A stretch of 64,000 bases of DNA from Methanolobus vulcani. Its GTDB lineage: Archaea > Halobacteriota > Methanosarcinia > Methanosarcinales > Methanosarcinaceae. The notes below the pieces were generated by a model. That model was not told the DNA's origin. It searched no databases and saw nothing but the letters and a program-made list of their open reading frames with translations. Positions 44,091 to 53,778 of this stretch are shown in pieces. Location: contig NZ_FNCA01000010.1 in NCBI RefSeq assembly GCF_900100715.1, positions 1 through 64,000 of the forward strand. Direction: 5' to 3'. Position numbers and translations under genes: made by a program. Each line of letters opens with the position of its first letter. The stretch's first letter is position 1.

Positions 44091-44717
44091 AATTAAGAAT
44101 CCAATATTTTTTTATGTATATACATTTTATTATCATTTATTGGATATATTCTATAGTTAGCATGAAGTTTTTAATTTAAATAGTAATATGTTATATTATA
44201 CATTTTCCGTAAAAACCAAATAACTTTTTCCAGAGTCGAAGATTACTCAATGATTACTCATATTCCAAAAAAATGATAGCCAATACATATGTGGACCTTA
44301 ATCCTTAGTTAGTATAACATTGGCATAAACAGGTGAAATAACTCATGTTGCAGGGAACTGTTCATTATCCAGATAGTAACTGACGTAATCCACGATTCTT
44401 ACATCTGCTTTACAATTTGAAAAGCACGATCTACTTCCACAATAGGAGGATTGGCCAATTTTAATGGAAGGTCTTGGTACATGAATTGGCCAATATCAAC
44501 AGGTCAAACAAAGCAGTTACGCTTGAACTGCCTGATTTGTTATACAGAATATATTTCGGAGAACTTTCTAGTTATTGTTGTAGTAGTGCTTGACATGTCT
44601 AGTTGTTAATAGGAATTCTTTGTATATCAATATTACGAATCTCTTAAAAAATAACAACTAATAACTATTTATTAGTTTAAGTTATTACTAACAATCGTAA
44701 ATCAAATGGTGATACAT
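44091..44717. other. Long intergenic stretch with no established gene
   Basis: About 630 bp of AT-rich DNA. Short minus-strand reading frames near 44410-44480 and 44540-44600 (one begins MSSTTTTITRKF) are too short and lack support. The only firm structure is a perfect 9-bp inverted repeat at 44656-44677, just before the flavin reductase gene. Confidence 0.4.
44656..44677. promoter_or_regulatory. Perfect 9-bp inverted repeat upstream of the flavin reductase-like gene
   Basis: AACTAATAA (44656-44664) and TTATTAGTT (44669-44677), 4-base spacer, ending 40 bases before ATG 44718. Placed where a regulator could act on this single-gene transcript. Confidence 0.5.
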
Positions 44718-45338
44718 ATGGAATTAAAACCATTCAAAAGAGAATCAGTAATGCCTCTGCCAGTTGCTTTTATCTCTACAAAAAGCACGGATGGGGTAAG
44801 GAATATCGCTCCCTATGGCTGCGTTATGCCGGTGCTCAGGCCTCTTGACCTTATATGCATAGCAACAGCAAAAAGAAGGGACACACTTGACAACATCAGG
44901 GAGACCGGAGAATTTGTTGTTAACCTTGCAGGCGCAGACTTTGCAGACAAGGTTATACCAACTGCAAAAGCTATTCCTGCAGACCAGGATGAGTTTGAAT
45001 TTGCAGGTCTTGAGGAAAAAAGCTCAAAAAAGATCAGTGCTCCCGGAATAAAAGGATGTTATGTCTGGATGGAATGTGAACTTTTCAAGCTGTATGAAGA
45101 ACCCAGCTACATACTTATCATGGGTAAAGTTGTCCATCTGGAAGTTGCAGATGAAGTATATGGTGAAGACGGATTATGCAATGTGGACAAAGCCCGGCCT
45201 TTAATGATGATGGGTGCTGATAATGGCATGCATTTCTGCACGGTTGAAGAAATCGGCAAATTTGAGCCTTTTGCTGCAATGTTCCCTGAAGGAAAAGACC
45301 CGCTTGCCAAAATGTATAAGGAAAACGATTCTGTTTAA
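44718..45338 (+). CDS. Flavin reductase-like FMN-binding protein
   Basis: 206 residues from ATG 44718, with GGTGAT (44708-44713) 4 bases upstream. Split-barrel FMN-binding domain: [37 protein letters not shown] and [22 protein letters not shown], typical of the flavin reductase-like family common in methanogens. It probably binds FMN and reduces an unknown acceptor or takes part in oxygen detoxification. Single-gene unit with an inverted repeat in its promoter region. Confidence 0.88.
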   Translation: MELKPFKRESVMPLPVAFISTKSTDGVRNIAPYGCVMPVLRPLDLICIATAKRRDTLDNIRETGEFVVNLAGADFADKVIPTAKAIPADQDEFEFAGLEEKSSKKISAPGIKGCYVWMECELFKLYEEPSYILIMGKVVHLEVADEVYGEDGLCNVDKARPLMMMGADNGMHFCTVEEIGKFEPFAAMFPEGKDPLAKMYKENDSV

Positions 45339-45553
45339 TATTTCCTGAAATTGTTTTAGCCATTTACACTTTTTACCTTTCTTTTTATTGGTATTTTAGT
45401 AAATTACAATATTACTGATGTCACATTATTTGCTTTATCATATGATGAATTCCATTTGAAGTCCGATTATAGTTGTCATTATAATATTCACGTAGAAACA
45501 AATAACACAAAAAGTATTATATGTATTACTACATTTTACAGTCAGTGATTATC

Positions 45554-46195
45554 ATGTCATCAGATTGTTCTACCGAAAATACAACAAGAGAATTTGCTTC
45601 TTTTGAAGATGCTGCAAAGTTCCACGGACATGTCTGTCCAGGCCTTACTATTGGTTACATTGCAGCAAAAGCAGGTATTGAGAAACTGGAAACAGAAAGG
45701 GATATTGACGAGGAACTTGTAACCATCGTAGAAAACGATGCCTGCGGAGTAGATGCAGTACAGGTACTTACAGGCTGCACAATAGGCAAAGGCAACCTCA
45801 TCTACAAGGACCATGCCAAACAGGTATTCACATTCATCTGTCGTGAAAGCAAAAAAGCCGTAAGAGTCGCTCTCAAAGCCAGTTTTAATATTGACAGCAT
45901 CGATCCAAAGGTCAGCGAACTTCGTCCTAAGGTAATGTCAGGCACTGCAACCGAGGAAGAAGTAAAAGAGTTCAGGGAAAGAATGGATGGCATCTCCGTA
46001 ACAATGCGGAACACTCCTGTTGAAGAGATGTTCGAGGTCAAATTTGTTGATGCAAAGATTCCTGGAAAAGCAAGGATATTCAATTCTCTTCAGTGCGCCA
46101 AATGCGGTGAAATGATGGCAGAATCACGGACCAGAGTCCAGAATGGTGAATATATCTGCATCCCATGCTATGAAGAATATAACAGAGGATGGTAA
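45554..46195 (+). CDS. FmdE-domain protein with C-terminal zinc ribbon
   Basis: 213 residues from ATG 45554. FmdE domain: FHGHVCPGLTIGYIAAKAG at 23-41 (metal-ligand His/Cys) and NDACGVDAVQVLTGCTIGKG at 61-80 with two more Cys. The C-terminal ribbon has CAKCGEMM and CIPCYEEY (CX2C pairs). FmdE was named from a formylmethanofuran dehydrogenase locus, but stand-alone copies like this are common and are thought to handle metals. No fmd or fwd subunit genes are present. It is 2 bp upstream of the Opp-type binding protein and so belongs to that operon. Confidence 0.92.
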   Translation: MSSDCSTENTTREFASFEDAAKFHGHVCPGLTIGYIAAKAGIEKLETERDIDEELVTIVENDACGVDAVQVLTGCTIGKGNLIYKDHAKQVFTFICRESKKAVRVALKASFNIDSIDPKVSELRPKVMSGTATEEEVKEFRERMDGISVTMRNTPVEEMFEVKFVDAKIPGKARIFNSLQCAKCGEMMAESRTRVQNGEYICIPCYEEYNRGW

Positions 46196-46197
46196 GG

Positions 46198-47928
46198 ATG
46201 AAATTGAGTGAACGATCAATTTCTCTTTTCATATCATTACTTCTGGTCAGTACAATATTATTCGTACCTGCATCCGCTTCAAGTGAAGACAGTAGTGAAG
46301 AAAGAGTATTTACAGCCAGCTGGGGCACAAGTTCAACAGCTGACTGGGGTTTTCCTTCCCCATTGACATTCTATCCACGTGGTCCCGGATACATCATGAC
46401 AAGCTATTGTTTTGATGCACTCGTATGGCCTGAAGAATCAGGAGATTTCACGGGTCTTCTAGCGGAGTCATGGGAAAGTTCCGATGACGGCCTTGAATGG
46501 ACATTCCACCTGAGAGAAGGAGTTACCTGGCATGACGGCGAACCTTTCACAGCAGATGATGTTGTTTTCACAATGGATTACATCAAAGATAAGGCTGCCA
46601 TAAGTCCGATAGGCTCAAGCTGGTACAATACTGCGGTAATTAAAAGCGTTGAAGCTACTGATGATTATACCGTAGTAATTACCCTGAATTACCAATATGC
46701 ACCTTTCATACAGCAGGTTGCAGCAGTCATCCCTATCATGCCAAAACACATATGGGAAAATGTAGAAGACCCAAGCAAATACATGGAAGATGAGGCTGCA
46801 ATAGGTACAGGACCTTTCATTCTTGAAGATTATGATACGGATCAGCAGTCTTACAAATACACAGCAAACAAAGACTACTTCCTTGGCGAACCGATCATAG
46901 ACACACTCATCTATGTCAAAACATCCGATGCTGTTATTTCCCTGAAAACCGGGGAAATAGATGAATCAGGTCTGACTCTTGATCAGGTCCAGGCACTTGA
47001 CGAATCTGATAACATGGAAGTTATCAGCGGACCAGGATACTGGGTTTACCGCCTGAGGTTCAATATTCCTTCAAACACAATACTAAATGATACAACAGTT
47101 AGGCAGGCAATCTATTATTCACTGAATTGTTCTGATATCGAGAGCAGAGTACTCCACGGTGGTGGAATCGGAGGAAACCCCGGATATGTTCCTCCTTATT
47201 CAAGCTGGTATAACCCAGATGTAACTCAGTACGAATATGATATCAATAAAGCCAATCAGATGCTCGATGATGCAGGCTATTCCGAAACTAACAGTGATGG
47301 AATAAGATTGGATTCAGAAGGAAATCCACTTGAGTTCCAGCTGTTGTATTCATCTGATCAGCAGAGCCAGAGGATCGCGGAACTTGTCCAGACCTACCTG
47401 AAAAAAATAGGTATTGGAATCACTCTTAAACCGGGAGATACCAAGACCGTTGACGGACTTGTCACAGCAGGCAACTTTGATCTGGCAATATACTCACATG
47501 GTACATCCACTGACCCTGCCAGAATGCTGAACTCATTCCCGACATCAACCGGATGGAACAATTCAGAGTTCATGGCTCTTGCAGAAGAGCAGATGAGCAC
47601 AATGGATGAGAACAAGCGCAAGGAACTGGTTGATGAGATGCAGGTCCTTATCGCTGACAACGTGCCAACAATCCCACTCATGTACAGAAACGTTTACAGT
47701 GCAAGCAGCAAGGACACAGTAACCGGTTTCTTCTACACGGATGGTGGAGTAGGTGGCGGTGTGCCAACCGAATACAACAAACTTGTTTTCATCTATGGAA
47801 CCTGGAACGGGGACAGTGATGAAACGACTACAACGAACACAGAGAATTCAGTTGACAGCATAGGAATACTTGAATCAGTTGCAATTCTTGCATGTGCTTT
47901 TATCCTGATACTCCACGGGAAACGCTAA
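46198..47928 (+). CDS. Opp/Nik-type substrate-binding protein with C-terminal membrane anchor
   Basis: 576 residues from ATG 46198. Signal peptide at 1-27 (cleavage after ASA, not a lipobox). SBP_bac_5 domain with WTFHLREGVTWHDGEPFTADD and, early on, the unusual segment TFYPRGPG, shared with the second binding protein at 59894. An Asn/Thr-rich linker and a C-terminal hydrophobic helix (SVAILACAFILILHGKR) anchor it in the membrane. It captures the ligand for the permeases at 47959-49781; family members bind peptides, nickel or nickel chelates. The ligand is unknown. Confidence 0.9.
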   Translation: MKLSERSISLFISLLLVSTILFVPASASSEDSSEERVFTASWGTSSTADWGFPSPLTFYPRGPGYIMTSYCFDALVWPEESGDFTGLLAESWESSDDGLEWTFHLREGVTWHDGEPFTADDVVFTMDYIKDKAAISPIGSSWYNTAVIKSVEATDDYTVVITLNYQYAPFIQQVAAVIPIMPKHIWENVEDPSKYMEDEAAIGTGPFILEDYDTDQQSYKYTANKDYFLGEPIIDTLIYVKTSDAVISLKTGEIDESGLTLDQVQALDESDNMEVISGPGYWVYRLRFNIPSNTILNDTTVRQAIYYSLNCSDIESRVLHGGGIGGNPGYVPPYSSWYNPDVTQYEYDINKANQMLDDAGYSETNSDGIRLDSEGNPLEFQLLYSSDQQSQRIAELVQTYLKKIGIGITLKPGDTKTVDGLVTAGNFDLAIYSHGTSTDPARMLNSFPTSTGWNNSEFMALAEEQMSTMDENKRKELVDEMQVLIADNVPTIPLMYRNVYSASSKDTVTGFFYTDGGVGGGVPTEYNKLVFIYGTWNGDSDETTTTNTENSVDSIGILESVAILACAFILILHGKR

Positions 47929-47958
47929 ACAGGGAAAACGCAAGGGAGATTAAGAACA

Positions 47959-48954
47959 ATGGACAGGAAAAGGTCTGGGCATATAATATCCAGAGGGTTG
48001 GAGTATGCCATCACTTTTTTCCTGATCCTTGCAATCAATTTTTTTCTTCCCCGGGTAATGCCCGGCGGACCACTACTCAGTATCACAGGCAGCCAGAGTT
48101 CTGATCTTCCTGTGGTCATTGACGAAGAAACAAAATACAAGCTGATGGAATACTATCATCTTAATGACCCTCTTCATATCCAGTTCATACATTACATCTC
48201 AGATGCGTTGCATCTTGATTTCGGTTATTCTATTTTCTATAATGTGCCTGTAGTTGACATTCTGGTGGGAAGGCTTCCCTGGACCATACTTCTCATGGGT
48301 ACTGCTCTTGTATTTTCAACTATTTTCGGGATTATAATTGGTCTTGAATCTGCCTGGAAACGCGGGGAAAAACTGGACCATGCACTACTTGTAATAATGC
48401 CATTCTTCAGGTCGATACCTGCATTCTTCCTTGGCGCTATAATGATATTTGTCTTCGGATACAAAACCGGGTGGTTCCCGACGTCAGGTTCAATGACTCC
48501 GTATATGAATTATGCAGGATTCATAGATCATGCACTGGATATCATTTCCCATCTTGCACTGCCGATGCTCTGCCTTGCCGCCTTTGAAATGCCGGGTACA
48601 TACCTGCTTGTGAGAAATATCTGTGTCCAGCAACTCGGAAAACCGTATGTATTGATGGCAGAAGCCAGGGGACTTAAAGAGAGAACAATAAAAAAACATG
48701 TGCTTATCAATTCAATTGTTCCCGTGATAAACCAGATAGCAGCGATGCTTGGTTTTATGGTGGCAGGTACAGTATTCATAGAAACCGTATTCTCATATCC
48801 GGGAATGGGAATGCTGGTATACAATTCTTTCATAGAACGTGATTATCCGGTACTGCAGGGAGCTTTCATATTCATGTCACTGGTGGTGCTGGCATGTAAC
48901 TATGTAGCTGACATTGCATGTTCATATATTGATGGAAGAACGGGGCAGGAGTGA
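47959..48954 (+). CDS. Opp/Dpp-type ABC permease, DppB class
   Basis: 331 residues. Six membrane segments with the start AITFFLILAINFFLPRVMPGGP (split here: FLILAINFFLPRVMPGGP), the long periplasmic loop typical of DppB, and the coupling motif region EARGLKERTIKKHVLINS. It forms the channel with the DppC-class protein that overlaps it. Starts 30 bp after the binding-protein gene with GGGAGAT upstream. Confidence 0.92.
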   Translation: MDRKRSGHIISRGLEYAITFFLILAINFFLPRVMPGGPLLSITGSQSSDLPVVIDEETKYKLMEYYHLNDPLHIQFIHYISDALHLDFGYSIFYNVPVVDILVGRLPWTILLMGTALVFSTIFGIIIGLESAWKRGEKLDHALLVIMPFFRSIPAFFLGAIMIFVFGYKTGWFPTSGSMTPYMNYAGFIDHALDIISHLALPMLCLAAFEMPGTYLLVRNICVQQLGKPYVLMAEARGLKERTIKKHVLINSIVPVINQIAAMLGFMVAGTVFIETVFSYPGMGMLVYNSFIERDYPVLQGAFIFMSLVVLACNYVADIACSYIDGRTGQE

Positions 48955-48956
48955 AA

Positions 48957-49781
48957 ATGCACGAAAAAACGCTGTTTCAGAGATTGAAAAGTCCGAAAGG
49001 TATTACCGGACTTGCCATACTTTGCTTTTTCATTTTTATTGCCGTAGCAGCACCGTTTATAACATCTTATTCACCTGCCGACGTGTCCAGCAGTCCTTTA
49101 CTTGAACCAGGCAGTGAACATCCTCTTGGCACCGATGATGTTGGAAAAGATATATTTTCCAATCTCGTCTACGGGTCGAGAACTTCGCTGATGGTTGCCC
49201 TGCTGGTTTCTTTCGGCGTGCTCATCATTGGTACTCTTGCAGGTGTATTTTCAGGTTATACAGGAGGGAATCTTGACAGGGTCATGATGCGAGGAGTTGA
49301 TATTTTCCTCATGATACCTGACCTCCCGCTCATTCTTATCCTTGCAGCGTACCTGAGTCCAAGTCTCTGGAATATTATTTTCATTCTTATCTTAATGGGA
49401 TGGCCGGTTGGCGCAAGAATCACCAGAGCACAGACAAAAACATTAAGAGTATCAGGTCACGTGGACTTTGCCAGGGTCTCAGGTGCAGGTAACTGGTATG
49501 TAATCAAAAAACACATTATTCCTGACCTGTATCCGATTATGATTACAACAGTTGTCATGCAATCTATCCGGGCCATACTTTCCGAATCAGGACTTGCATT
49601 CCTTGGGCTTGGAGACCCTTCGTATCCAAGCTGGGGAACCATGATAAAATATGCTATTTCGTATCCGCTGGTATTTTTCACGGATGCATGGATGTGGTGG
49701 CTAATGCCTGCCGGATTATGCATCACTTTGCTTGTACTCTCTTTTGTGCTTGTGGGACAGGCACTGGAAGGTGATAAATGA
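48957..49781 (+). CDS. Opp/Dpp-type ABC permease, DppC class
   Basis: 274 residues. Typical DppC order: a first helix (FFIFIAVAAPFITSY), the loop LLEPGSEHPLGTDDVGKDIFS, and the conserved ESGLAFLGLGDPSYPSWG near the C-terminus. AGGAGTGA overlaps the end of the upstream gene and lies 3-10 bases before ATG 48957, so translation is coupled. It pairs with the DppB-class permease. Confidence 0.93.
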   Translation: MHEKTLFQRLKSPKGITGLAILCFFIFIAVAAPFITSYSPADVSSSPLLEPGSEHPLGTDDVGKDIFSNLVYGSRTSLMVALLVSFGVLIIGTLAGVFSGYTGGNLDRVMMRGVDIFLMIPDLPLILILAAYLSPSLWNIIFILILMGWPVGARITRAQTKTLRVSGHVDFARVSGAGNWYVIKKHIIPDLYPIMITTVVMQSIRAILSESGLAFLGLGDPSYPSWGTMIKYAISYPLVFFTDAWMWWLMPAGLCITLLVLSFVLVGQALEGDK

Positions 49782-50746
49782 TGTCATTACTCGATGTTCA
49801 GGGATTAACTGTAAATTTCTCAACAAAGGAGGGCATACATTATGTTCTCAAAAATGTGGATTTCAACATAAACAAAGGCGAAATTGTAGGTCTTATCGGT
49901 GAGTCCGGTTCTGGAAAATCCACACTTGCCATGACAATTCTGGATATAAATTCCCGCAGTCGGGAGATGTCAGGAAATATTAGCTTCAGTGGAGAGAAAA
50001 TCGATAATATCAAAAAGGAAAAGATGCGTCAGCTCAGAGGAAAACGCATCGGATTTGTGCCACAGTCTTCCATGAATGCACTTAATCCACTTGTTAAAAT
50101 AAAGTCACAATTCTTTGAAAGTATTAAAGCCCATACAAATATGTCACGGGAGGAAATGCTTTCTTTAACTACAAGATCACTTGAAATGGTAGGTATCACT
50201 CCTTCAAGGATGAATTCATGTCCCTATGAATTCAGTGGAGGACAGCGACAGAGGATAATGATTGCACTTTCAATGCTCCTTTCGCCTGAACTCATAATTG
50301 CTGATGAGCCAACTACCGCGCTGGATGCAACGGTACAACTGAAGATAATCGAGTTACTAAAAAATGTGGTACAGCAAAAACAAACTTCCATGCTTGTGAT
50401 TTCCCATGACCTGCATACGATTTCCAAAATCTGTGATCGGATTTACATCATGTATGCAGGAAGAATCGTTGAAACGGGTACAAGGGACGAAATTCTTAAC
50501 AATCCTGTTCATCCGTACACCCAAAAACTTCTGGCTTCGAGATTGCCACTGATGTGTGAGCCTGTGCGGGTAAAAGGAATATCAGGCACTCCGCCTTCAA
50601 CTTTGAAGAAGTATGAAGTCTGCGAGTTCATGGAACGTTGTGACAGGGTTTCAGAAATATGCCGGACAGTCAGGCCTCCTGAGTGTACAGGTAGTATGAA
50701 AGTGGCCTGCCATCTGGGGTGTAATTTAGAGTGCCATCCGGAGTGA
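49778..50746 (+). CDS. Opp/Dpp-type ATPase, DppD class
   Basis: 322 residues. Walker A GESGSGKSTLAMT, signature EFSGGQRQRI, Walker B ELIIADEPTTALD. The C-terminal oligo-HPY region has the Cys-rich pattern CEFMERCDRVSEICR and more Cys to the end (CHLGCNLECHPE), which in some DppD proteins binds an iron-sulfur cluster. Extra cysteines at the very end are unusual and may be a metal sensor. Overlaps the DppC stop (ATGATG). Confidence 0.92.
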   Translation: MMSLLDVQGLTVNFSTKEGIHYVLKNVDFNINKGEIVGLIGESGSGKSTLAMTILDINSRSREMSGNISFSGEKIDNIKKEKMRQLRGKRIGFVPQSSMNALNPLVKIKSQFFESIKAHTNMSREEMLSLTTRSLEMVGITPSRMNSCPYEFSGGQRQRIMIALSMLLSPELIIADEPTTALDATVQLKIIELLKNVVQQKQTSMLVISHDLHTISKICDRIYIMYAGRIVETGTRDEILNNPVHPYTQKLLASRLPLMCEPVRVKGISGTPPSTLKKYEVCEFMERCDRVSEICRTVRPPECTGSMKVACHLGCNLECHPE

Positions 50747-50751
50747 TGATA

Positions 50752-51555
50752 ATGGACGATTTCTGGCTCATAAAAATAGACAACGTCAGTAAGGTGTTCA
50801 AAGGTAGAGGCATGTTCAGGAATGAACCTGAGGTTAAGGCTCTTGATAATGTTTCCCTTACTGTTAAAAAAGGTGAGGTGCTTGGAATTATTGGTGAAAG
50901 CGGAAGTGGCAAGACTACTCTTGGAAAACTGATACTGGGACTGCTGAAACCGACTTCGGGAAATATATCTTTTGCCGATATCAACAATAATTCTACAGAA
51001 AACAGAAAACCTCTTGTCCAGGTGATATTCCAGGACCCTTATGATTCACTGAGCCACATGATGACAGTTGAACAGCTTGTGGCAGAACCCTGTATTATCA
51101 ATAATGGCAAAAATGTTGACCGGAACAGGATTATTCGTGCTCTTGAATCGGTGGGGCTCACACCTGTTGAAAGTTTCCTTCGTAAATATCCACATACACT
51201 GAGCGGGGGGCAGCGTCAGAGGGTTGCGATAGCAAGGGCAATGATTAGCGAACCTGACATGATAATTGCCGATGAGCCTATATCCATGCTGGATGCATCC
51301 ATTGGAGTTGACATCCTCAACCTGATGCTTGATATGAAGGAAAGGACAGGTATCACTTTCCTGTTTATCACACATGATATTGCAGCGGCGGCGTATATAT
51401 CAGATAATATTGCTGTCATGAAAGAAGGAAAGATCGTTGAATACGGTTCCAGAAAACAGATCATTTCTGATTGCTGTCATGAGTATACGAAATCACTGCT
51501 CTTGTCTGCAACCGGTGCAGGAACAGAAAATGAATATTTCTGTTCTGAATTCTGA
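50752..51555 (+). CDS. Opp/Dpp-type ATPase, DppF class
   Basis: 267 residues from ATG 50752 (GGAGTGAT upstream, inside the end of the previous gene). Walker A GESGSGKTTLGKL, signature TLSGGQRQRVAIARAM, Walker B DMIIADEPISMLD. It lacks the C-terminal Cys-rich extension of the DppD-class partner. Last gene of the plus-strand operon 45554-51555. Confidence 0.93.
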   Translation: MDDFWLIKIDNVSKVFKGRGMFRNEPEVKALDNVSLTVKKGEVLGIIGESGSGKTTLGKLILGLLKPTSGNISFADINNNSTENRKPLVQVIFQDPYDSLSHMMTVEQLVAEPCIINNGKNVDRNRIIRALESVGLTPVESFLRKYPHTLSGGQRQRVAIARAMISEPDMIIADEPISMLDASIGVDILNLMLDMKERTGITFLFITHDIAAAAYISDNIAVMKEGKIVEYGSRKQIISDCCHEYTKSLLLSATGAGTENEYFCSEF

Positions 51556-51997
51556 TTTTGACGGTTTTTTAACCAGTATATCTATTTTCTAGTTATTTCC
51601 TTCCGCTTAAGTAAACAAATCTATGGCTCTGTAGAAATCCTACCATTAAAACTTTAAAGTAACTAAACCAGTTTTGTCATGTCAATAAATCTGTTCTATC
51701 GTAGGTCATGAATTACTAGAGTGATCCCGGAGGGTCCGGCGCAGCCGGCGCTTTCCCACAATACAAAACAAAATAATCTGCAAATCATTGTACTTTCTTC
51801 TCAGTACTTCTGTAGAATTCTCTGTAAAATACAATCTTCTTTGTAATTATCTTCTGTGCAGCAGCATTGGAATGTGCCGCCTTTGGCGGATGATTACTTT
51901 GTTTTTAGCTTGCAAGTTGTTTTTGTGTCACTGAAAAAGAGCAAAGTTTGTGTTACTTGTATAAACAGGAATTCTACATAGGCAAATCTATTGTTAT
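51556..51997. other. Convergent intergenic region with two GC-rich hairpins
   Basis: 442 bp between the ends of the two opposing operons, AT-rich except for two GC islands. CCGGC-GCA-GCCGG (51736-51748) lies within a 27-base GC patch; CCGCC-TTT-GGCGG (51877-51889) is the second. They may end transcription from both sides or be a small RNA. No ORF with support is present. Confidence 0.45.
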
Positions 51998-52785
51998 TTA
52001 ATCAAGCAACCTGCTAACAGACATTGAAGCAAGGACTATGAGGAAAAAAGTGATCACAGACAGAAATGCTATGTCGTTAGGGATATTTGAATAATCTCCT
52101 GTCAGAAGCAAGGCTCTGAGTGCGTCAACTACATAGGTTAACAGATTTAGTTTAGATATAGATTGGAGCCATGATGGCATCAGGTCTATAGGATAGATTG
52201 CGTTGCTGCCAAAAAAGAGCGGCATGGTTATCATCTGACCTATACCCATCATCTTTTCCCTTGTCTTAAAAAATGATGCAAGGCACATTGAGAAACTTGA
52301 GAAGCACATTGCAAGCAGGATAACTACAACAAAAACGCCTATCATATTCAAGAGATTGTGCCGCAGGTTCACACCAATAAACACTGCCAGGGTAAAGAAC
52401 ATTATTGCCTGGAATACGCCTCTTACACCTGCAGCCAGAGCTTTCCCAACTACTATTGAAGAACGGGGTGAGGGAGTTGAAAGCAATTTGGCCAATAATC
52501 CCACATCCTTTTCCCATACAAGGGTTATCCCATAGAATATTGCAATGAACAAAACAGACCAGACTGTGCCAATACGCCAGGAGTGAGAAACTGAATATAA
52601 TCATAACCAGGGATTGATAGGTCACGAACCCTGTTGAATACTTCACCAAATAAGAGAAGCCATAGGGCAGGCTGGACTCCTCTTGTCCAGAGTTCAGTTG
52701 AATCATGGCGGATTTTTCTTATCTCCATTTCAACTATTGAAAGAGAACTGTATGCAAAATTATAGATGTCATTTGTATAGTTCAT
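51998..52785 (-). pseudogene. ABC-2 type permease, frameshifted by a 5-bp duplication
   Basis: Two adjacent frames together make one ABC-2 membrane protein of about 260 residues. The first (52785 to 52525) has the N-terminal helix and ends QFLTPGVLAQSG, then leaves the family; the second (52552 to 51998) resumes with LFIAIFYGITLVWEKDVGLL. At the join the minus strand reads GTCTGGTCTG, a perfect duplication of GTCTG (plus strand CAGAC at 52555-52559 and 52560-52564). Removing one copy restores AQSVLFIAIF. The ATPase gene overlaps its start by 4 bp. The product would be an exporter half (DrrB-like). A sequencing error is possible. Confidence 0.85.
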
Positions 52786-53765
52786 CTTCCACGCCTCACA
52801 AAACTTCTGCGTACAGAGCGGATATCCTTCATGGAACTCTGGGACTGAAGGCTGGATTTTGCATACTTCATAAAAACATCGTCCAGTGTTTGTTTGTTAA
52901 CAGTTACAGAACTGACAACAATTCCATTGCCTTCAAAATGCCTTATTATCTTAGGAATAGCAGTTTCGGCATTGTCTGTAGAGATAAGGAGACGGTTATC
53001 ATCGTTGCCGATTATCATTCCTAAATCATCAGGAATCGATACATTCAGGGCACTTTCCATTAAGCTTAGCGATATAATATCTCCACCAATAGATTTCTTC
53101 AAAAGGAAAAGTGTATCTATCACTGCTATTTTCCCGGAATTCATTATAGCTATCCTGTGACAGAGTTCATCTGCTTCAAGCATATCATGGGTTGTAATAA
53201 CTACGGTCATTCCGAATTCTTCATTCAGTCTTTTAATGTATTTCCAGACCTGCCTTTTAGAAGAAGGGTCCAGTCCTATGCTTGGCTCATCAAGAAAAAG
53301 TACTTTAGGTCTGTTTACCAGAGCCTGGGCGATCTCAAGTCTTCTCATCATACCGCCTGAATAGTGTTTTACAAGATCATGACTTCTGTCTGAAAGGCCC
53401 ATGTACTCAAGGGCATTGTTTATCCTTTTGTCACGTTCATTCTTATTCACGTAGAATAATTTGGCAAATATGAGAAGGTTCTCATAACCTGTAAGGTCTC
53501 CATCTGCAGATACTGCCTGTGGAACATATCCAAACATCTTCCTGGCTTGCTTTGGTGATCTTACAACATCTATACCAAAAGCTGTGATCGAACCAGAACT
53601 TGGCTTTCCTAAAGTTGTTATTGCTTTGAGGGTTGTAGTTTTACCAGCGCCATTTGGTCCCAGAAGACCAAAAATTTCACCACGATTAATATGAAATGAG
53701 ACATCATCCACTGCAGTGAAATCCCCGAATTTTTTAGTCAGGCCGTTAATTGATATTGTATTCAT
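52782..53765 (-). CDS. ABC-2 type exporter ATPase (DrrA-like)
   Basis: 327 residues from ATG 53765 (the frame continues upstream into the previous gene but the family starts here with NTISINGLTKKFGDFTAVDD). Walker A GPNGAGKTTTLK, signature HYSGGMMRRLEIAQAL, Walker B VLFLDEPSIGLDP, and a C-terminal extension of the DrrA/daunorubicin-resistance class. It should power the ABC-2 permease next to it, moving a small molecule out of the cell. Co-transcribed with the importer genes upstream. Confidence 0.9.
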   Translation of the reverse strand: MNTISINGLTKKFGDFTAVDDVSFHINRGEIFGLLGPNGAGKTTTLKAITTLGKPSSGSITAFGIDVVRSPKQARKMFGYVPQAVSADGDLTGYENLLIFAKLFYVNKNERDKRINNALEYMGLSDRSHDLVKHYSGGMMRRLEIAQALVNRPKVLFLDEPSIGLDPSSKRQVWKYIKRLNEEFGMTVVITTHDMLEADELCHRIAIMNSGKIAVIDTLFLLKKSIGGDIISLSLMESALNVSIPDDLGMIIGNDDNRLLISTDNAETAIPKIIRHFEGNGIVVSSVTVNKQTLDDVFMKYAKSSLQSQSSMKDIRSVRRSFVRRGR

Positions 53766-53778
53766 ATTAAGCAAGACG

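Noticed and set aside
44410-44480. Short minus-strand frame with PLKLANPPIVEVDRAF as a gene
   Set aside because: Under 30 codons, no ribosome site or promoter, and the resemblance to any family is too thin.
45554-46195. Part of a formylmethanofuran dehydrogenase operon
   Set aside because: Only the FmdE-domain protein is there; no catalytic or ferredoxin subunits. It is linked to transport genes instead.
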